A DNA stretch of 8,137 bases, taken from positions 1 to 8,137 of the forward strand of contig URGO01000141.1 in NCBI GenBank assembly GCA_900547435.1, given 5' to 3'. The stretch is from an uncultured Parabacteroides sp. (lineage in GTDB: Bacteria; Bacteroidota; Bacteroidia; Bacteroidales; Tannerellaceae). The position numbers and the translations under genes are program-made. The notes below the pieces were generated by a model. The model was not told where the DNA came from. It was given only the letters and a program-made list of their open reading frames with translations, and did no database searches. Within the stretch, counting starts at the first letter, position 1. Each line of letters begins with the position of its first letter. Below, one piece after another: positions 5,515 through 8,137 of the stretch.

Positions 5515-6673
5515 AATAGTTCCTGCAGACCGTGTCAATAGTGTACAGGAATATTATTTCTCCAAGAAGCTGAAAGAGGTGGCTGAGATGAACGCCGCCG
5601 GAAAGAATGTAATTAACTTAGGAATCGGCAGTCCGGACTTACCTCCTTCTGACGAGACCATCGAAACACTGTGCCAACACGCACGGAATGCCAACGAACA
5701 CGGGTATCAGCCTTATGTCGGTATTCCGGAATTGCGCGAAGCCTTTGCCGGCTGGTATAAGAAATGGTATGGCGTGGAACTGAATCCGAAAAATGAAATC
5801 CAGCCGTTGATTGGTTCAAAAGAGGGAATCCTGCATATCTCGCTGGCATTCTTGAATCCGGGCGACGGGGTACTGGTCCCCAATCCGGGATATCCGACCT
5901 ATAGTTCGGTCAGCAATTTGGTCCAGGCGCGTCTGATTCCGTACGAACTGAAAGAGGAGTTAGGCTGGCAACCCGATTTCGAAGAATTGGAAAAGATGGA
6001 TTTGTCAAACGTAAAACTTATGTGGACCAACTATCCGAATATGCCTACGGGAGCAAACGCCAGTGTGGAGCTTTATCAGAAACTGGTGGATTTCGGACGG
6101 AAACACCATATTATTATATGTAACGACAATCCATATAGCTTCATCCTGAACAAGCATCCGCTAAGCATCCTGAGCATTGAGGGCGCAAAAGATATCTGCA
6201 TCGAGATGAACTCGATGAGCAAGGCCCACAACATGCCGGGCTGGCGTATGGCCATGCTGGCTTCGAATGCCCAGTTCGTCCAATGGGTCTTAAAGGTAAA
6301 GAGTAACATTGACTCCGGACAATTCAAGCCGATGCAATATGCGGCGGTCGAGGCCTTGGCTGCCCCCCAAGCCTGGTATGACCGTATGAATGAAGTTTAC
6401 CGCAGCCGCCGGGCATTAGCGGGAGAAATCATGCATACGTTAGGATGCACCTATGATGAAAAACAAGTCGGCATGTTTCTTTGGGGACGCATCCCGGAAT
6501 CCTATTCCGGAAGCGAGGAACTGGCAGACAAAGTGCTGTATGGCGCCAATGTATTCCTGACTCCGGGATTTATCTTCGGAAGCAAAGGAAATCGCTTCAT
6601 CCGCATCTCCCTCTGTTGCAACCAGGATATGCTGGCGGAAGCATTAAGAAGAATTAAAGAAACAAGATTATAG
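5489..6673 (+). CDS. PLP-dependent class I/II aminotransferase, likely aromatic (Phe/Tyr)
   Basis: 394 residues, fold type I aminotransferase. Seen in order: GIGSPDLPP (45-53), Y73QPY in the substrate-loop region, GSKEG (109-113) for cofactor phosphate binding, NPGYPTY (132-138), NYPNMPTGA (181-189), CNDNPY with D213 at the pyridine nitrogen, the Schiff-base lysine K245 in SMSKAHNMPGWR, and the carboxylate-binding R372 in FIRISL. It resembles proteins annotated as aspartate or LL-diaminopimelate aminotransferase. Its place between pheA and the DAHP synthase gene argues that it transaminates phenylpyruvate and 4-hydroxyphenylpyruvate, the last step to Phe and Tyr; transamination of prephenate to arogenate is another option. 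This substrate call is inferred from context. The ATG overlaps the end of pheA by 26 bases. A 15-bp tandem repeat starts in its last codons. Confidence 0.9.
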   Translation: MKKEDKDCKIVPADRVNSVQEYYFSKKLKEVAEMNAAGKNVINLGIGSPDLPPSDETIETLCQHARNANEHGYQPYVGIPELREAFAGWYKKWYGVELNPKNEIQPLIGSKEGILHISLAFLNPGDGVLVPNPGYPTYSSVSNLVQARLIPYELKEELGWQPDFEELEKMDLSNVKLMWTNYPNMPTGANASVELYQKLVDFGRKHHIIICNDNPYSFILNKHPLSILSIEGAKDICIEMNSMSKAHNMPGWRMAMLASNAQFVQWVLKVKSNIDSGQFKPMQYAAVEALAAPQAWYDRMNEVYRSRRALAGEIMHTLGCTYDEKQVGMFLWGRIPESYSGSEELADKVLYGANVFLTPGFIFGSKGNRFIRISLCCNQDMLAEALRRIKETRL

Positions 6674-6718
6674 GGAACAAGGCCAGAGGAAACAAGGCTA
6701 TAGGAAACAAGAGACGAG
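6659..6718. repeat. Four tandem 15-bp repeats at the aminotransferase 3' end
   Basis: The units are GAAACAAGATTATAG (6659), GGAACAAGGCCAGAG (6674), GAAACAAGGCTATAG (6689) and GAAACAAGAGACGAG (6704). The first contains the last codons and the TAG stop of the aminotransferase. Since 15 is a multiple of three, the third unit again encodes E-T-R-L-stop in frame. This looks like repeated tandem duplication of the gene's end. Each unit carries ACAAG, complementary to the CTTGT of the next repeat block. Confidence 0.8.
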
Positions 6719-6724
6719 AAAAGC

Positions 6725-6767
6725 CTTGTCAACTCGTCAACTTGTCAACTTGTCAACTTGTTAACTC
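6725..6767. repeat. Five tandem 8-bp repeats (CTTGTCAA type) before the DAHP synthase gene
   Basis: CTTGTCAA (6725), CTCGTCAA (6733), CTTGTCAA (6741 and 6749) and CTTGTTAA (6757) follow without gaps, then CTC. The block can pair with the upstream 15-bp repeats in several registers. The best visible stem is ACAAGGCT (6692-6699) with AGCCTTGT (6722-6729). There is no T run, so this is not an intrinsic terminator. The spacer ends 32 bases before the next ATG. Confidence 0.8.
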
Positions 6768-6799
6768 AAAAACAAATAAACTAATAAACTAAAAAAGAT

Positions 6800-7873
6800 A
6801 TGGAACAAATGGAATTAGAATCAATCTTGCTGCCAGGCGTTGACCCGAAACGTCCGATTGTCATAGCCGGACCTTGCAGCGCCGAATCTGAAGAACAAGT
6901 AATGGAAACTGCCCACGGATTGGCATCCAAAGGAATCAAGATATTCCGTGCCGGAATTTGGAAACCCCGTACTAAACCCGGAGGATTCGAAGGAATCGGC
7001 GTGATTGGTCTGCCGTGGATGAAAAGAGTAAAAGAAGAAACAGGCATGTATGTGGCAACCGAAGTAGCTACAAAAGACCACGTGTTCGAAGCCTTGAAAG
7101 CCGGAATAGATATCTTGTGGATCGGAGCCCGCACCTCAGCAAATCCGTTCGCCGTACAGGAGATTGCCGATGCGCTGAAAGGTGTTGACATCCCTGTATT
7201 AATCAAAAACCCGGTCAACCCGGATTTGGAACTGTGGATCGGAGCTTTCCAGCGTCTCTATGGTGCCGGTATCCGTCGTCTGGGAGCCATCCATCGCGGT
7301 TTCAGCTCTTATGATAAGAAGATGTACCGCAACCTCCCGCTCTGGCATATCCCCATCGAACTTCGTCGCCGCATGCCGAACCTGCCTATTTTCTGTGATC
7401 CGAGCCATATCGGAGGCAAACGCGAACTGATCGCTCCTCTCTGCCAGCAGGCTATGGACTTGAGTTTCGATGGTTTGATCATCGAATCGCATTGCAACCC
7501 CGATTGCGCTTGGAGCGACGCTTCACAGCAGATCACACCGGATGTATTGGATTACGTTCTGAATTTATTGGTTATCCGCGACTCCAACCAGACAACGGAA
7601 AACTTGGCTGAACTCCGCCGCCAGATCGACGGTATCGACGAACAACTACTGGAACTGCTGGCTAAACGTATGCGTATCTCCCGCGAGATCGGCGTGTACA
7701 AAAAAGAGCACAATATGCCAATCCTGCAATCACCGCGCTACAGCGAAATTCTGGAAAAGCGTTCCAATATGGGTGAGCAGATGGATTTGAGTACGGACTT
7801 TGTAAAAGAAATCTTGAAAGAAATCCATGAAGAATCCGTCCGCCAGCAGATGATCATCATGAATGAACAATAA
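6800..7873 (+). CDS. aroF: Bifunctional DAHP synthase (type I-beta) / AroQ chorismate mutase
   Basis: 357 residues, two enzymes in one chain. Residues about 15-255 are a 3-deoxy-7-phosphoheptulonate synthase, which joins PEP and erythrose-4-phosphate at the first shikimate step: GPCSAES (24-30), RAGIWKPRTKP (50-60), IGARTSANP (108-116), IKNPVNPD (135-142) and DPSHIGGKRE (200-209). Candidate metal ligands are C26, H203, E229 and D240; the last three have the same spacing as in the Thermotoga enzyme. Residues about 268-352 are an AroQ chorismate mutase (chorismate to prephenate), with R273, R290, K301, R313 and Q350 matching E. coli R11, R28, K39, R51 and Q88. There is no N-terminal ACT/ferredoxin-like regulatory domain. 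In the related Prevotella nigrescens fusion the mutase domain is needed for synthase activity and mediates prephenate inhibition; the same is likely here. The symbol follows common usage for this synthase type. Confidence 0.95.
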   Translation: MEQMELESILLPGVDPKRPIVIAGPCSAESEEQVMETAHGLASKGIKIFRAGIWKPRTKPGGFEGIGVIGLPWMKRVKEETGMYVATEVATKDHVFEALKAGIDILWIGARTSANPFAVQEIADALKGVDIPVLIKNPVNPDLELWIGAFQRLYGAGIRRLGAIHRGFSSYDKKMYRNLPLWHIPIELRRRMPNLPIFCDPSHIGGKRELIAPLCQQAMDLSFDGLIIESHCNPDCAWSDASQQITPDVLDYVLNLLVIRDSNQTTENLAELRRQIDGIDEQLLELLAKRMRISREIGVYKKEHNMPILQSPRYSEILEKRSNMGEQMDLSTDFVKEILKEIHEESVRQQMIIMNEQ

Positions 7874-7951
7874 TAATAATGTGCCAATGAGCTAATATGC
7901 CAATTTGCCAATGGGACATTCTCTTTAATTGGTACATTGGCACATTATTAT
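7873..7951 (+). repeat. Long inverted repeat between the DAHP synthase and prephenate dehydrogenase genes
   Basis: TAATAATGTGCCAATG (7874-7889) pairs perfectly with CATTGGCACATTATTA (7935-7950), and A7873-T7951 adds one pair. Inside the 45-base loop, 7899-7905 pairs with 7927-7933 (seven pairs, one G-U). The 5' part holds three TGCCAAT copies (7882, 7898, 7906). The left arm starts at the stop codon of the upstream gene. No T run follows, so it is more likely a 3'-end stabilising or processing hairpin, or a dispersed repeat, than a terminator. Confidence 0.8.
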
Positions 7952-7983
7952 GGACACATTAATACATTAAACAATTACTGATA

Positions 7984-8137
7984 ATGAAAATATTGATATT
8001 GGGTGCAGGGAAGATGGGATCTTTCTTCACCGATTTACTTAGTTTTGAACATGAAGTAGCCGTACTTGAGAGCGATCCGAAACGGATGCGTTTCATATAC
8101 AACGCCCTTCGCCTACAGAAGCCGGAAGAAGTTGCCG
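7984..8137 (+). CDS. tyrA: Prephenate dehydrogenase, N-terminal part (cut by window edge)
   Basis: The first 51 residues of a protein that continues past the right edge. MKILILGAGKMGSFF is a dinucleotide-binding Rossmann start with the GxGxxG pattern (7-12), followed by an acidic residue at the end of the second strand (VLESD), typical of NAD-preferring enzymes. On its own this only shows an NAD(P)-dependent dehydrogenase. The position as the last known member of a Phe/Tyr operon that otherwise lacks a tyrosine-branch enzyme, and resemblance to Bacteroidales prephenate dehydrogenases, supports TyrA, which makes 4-hydroxyphenylpyruvate from prephenate. The ATG at 7984 lies 32 bases after the hairpin. 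Confidence 0.82.
   Translation, partial: MKILILGAGKMGSFFTDLLSFEHEVAVLESDPKRMRFIYNALRLQKPEEVA

Noticed and set aside
6659..6767. CRISPR array or intrinsic terminator between the aminotransferase and DAHP synthase genes
   Set aside because: The 15-bp and 8-bp units are contiguous without spacers, and the possible stems are not followed by a T run.

Overview
The window looks like chromosomal DNA from a Bacteroidales gut bacterium, probably Bacteroides or Parabacteroides. Three things support this: several -7 boxes of the Bacteroidetes type (TAnnTTTG), A-rich start regions with no Shine-Dalgarno sequence (AAAAAAGATATG precedes both oxyR and the DAHP synthase gene), and protein sequences with a Bacteroidales character. 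No transposase, phage gene, CRISPR array, tRNA or rRNA was seen.

Left part (1-2226): a response-regulator gene on the minus strand runs off the left edge. Facing away from it is an SLC13/DASS-type membrane transporter carrying two TrkA-C (RCK_C) domains. The 123-bp gap between them holds a perfect 18-bp palindrome flanked by one -7-like box pointing each way, which suggests a shared operator. Middle (2281-4398): an OxyR-type LysR regulator with both redox cysteines, then a 290-bp intergenic stretch containing a regular 22-bp-period array of a short word in both orientations, then a secreted glycerophosphodiester phosphodiesterase.

Right part (4435-8137): a phenylalanine/tyrosine biosynthesis operon: prephenate dehydratase, an aromatic-type aminotransferase, a DAHP synthase fused to chorismate mutase, and prephenate dehydrogenase (cut by the right edge). 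Together these cover the first shikimate-pathway step and every step from chorismate to Phe and Tyr.

The main find lies before the first enzyme. A 25-codon leader peptide at 4492-4569 has 11 Phe/Tyr codons in 13 positions. A strong intrinsic terminator follows at 4613-4643, and an alternative antiterminator stem joins the leader's 3' end to the terminator's 5' arm. This is a complete ribosome-mediated transcription attenuator whose sensed amino acids match the operon's products. The operon also has two structured intergenic spacers, one with mutually complementary tandem repeats and one with a 17-bp inverted repeat, possibly used in mRNA processing or stability.
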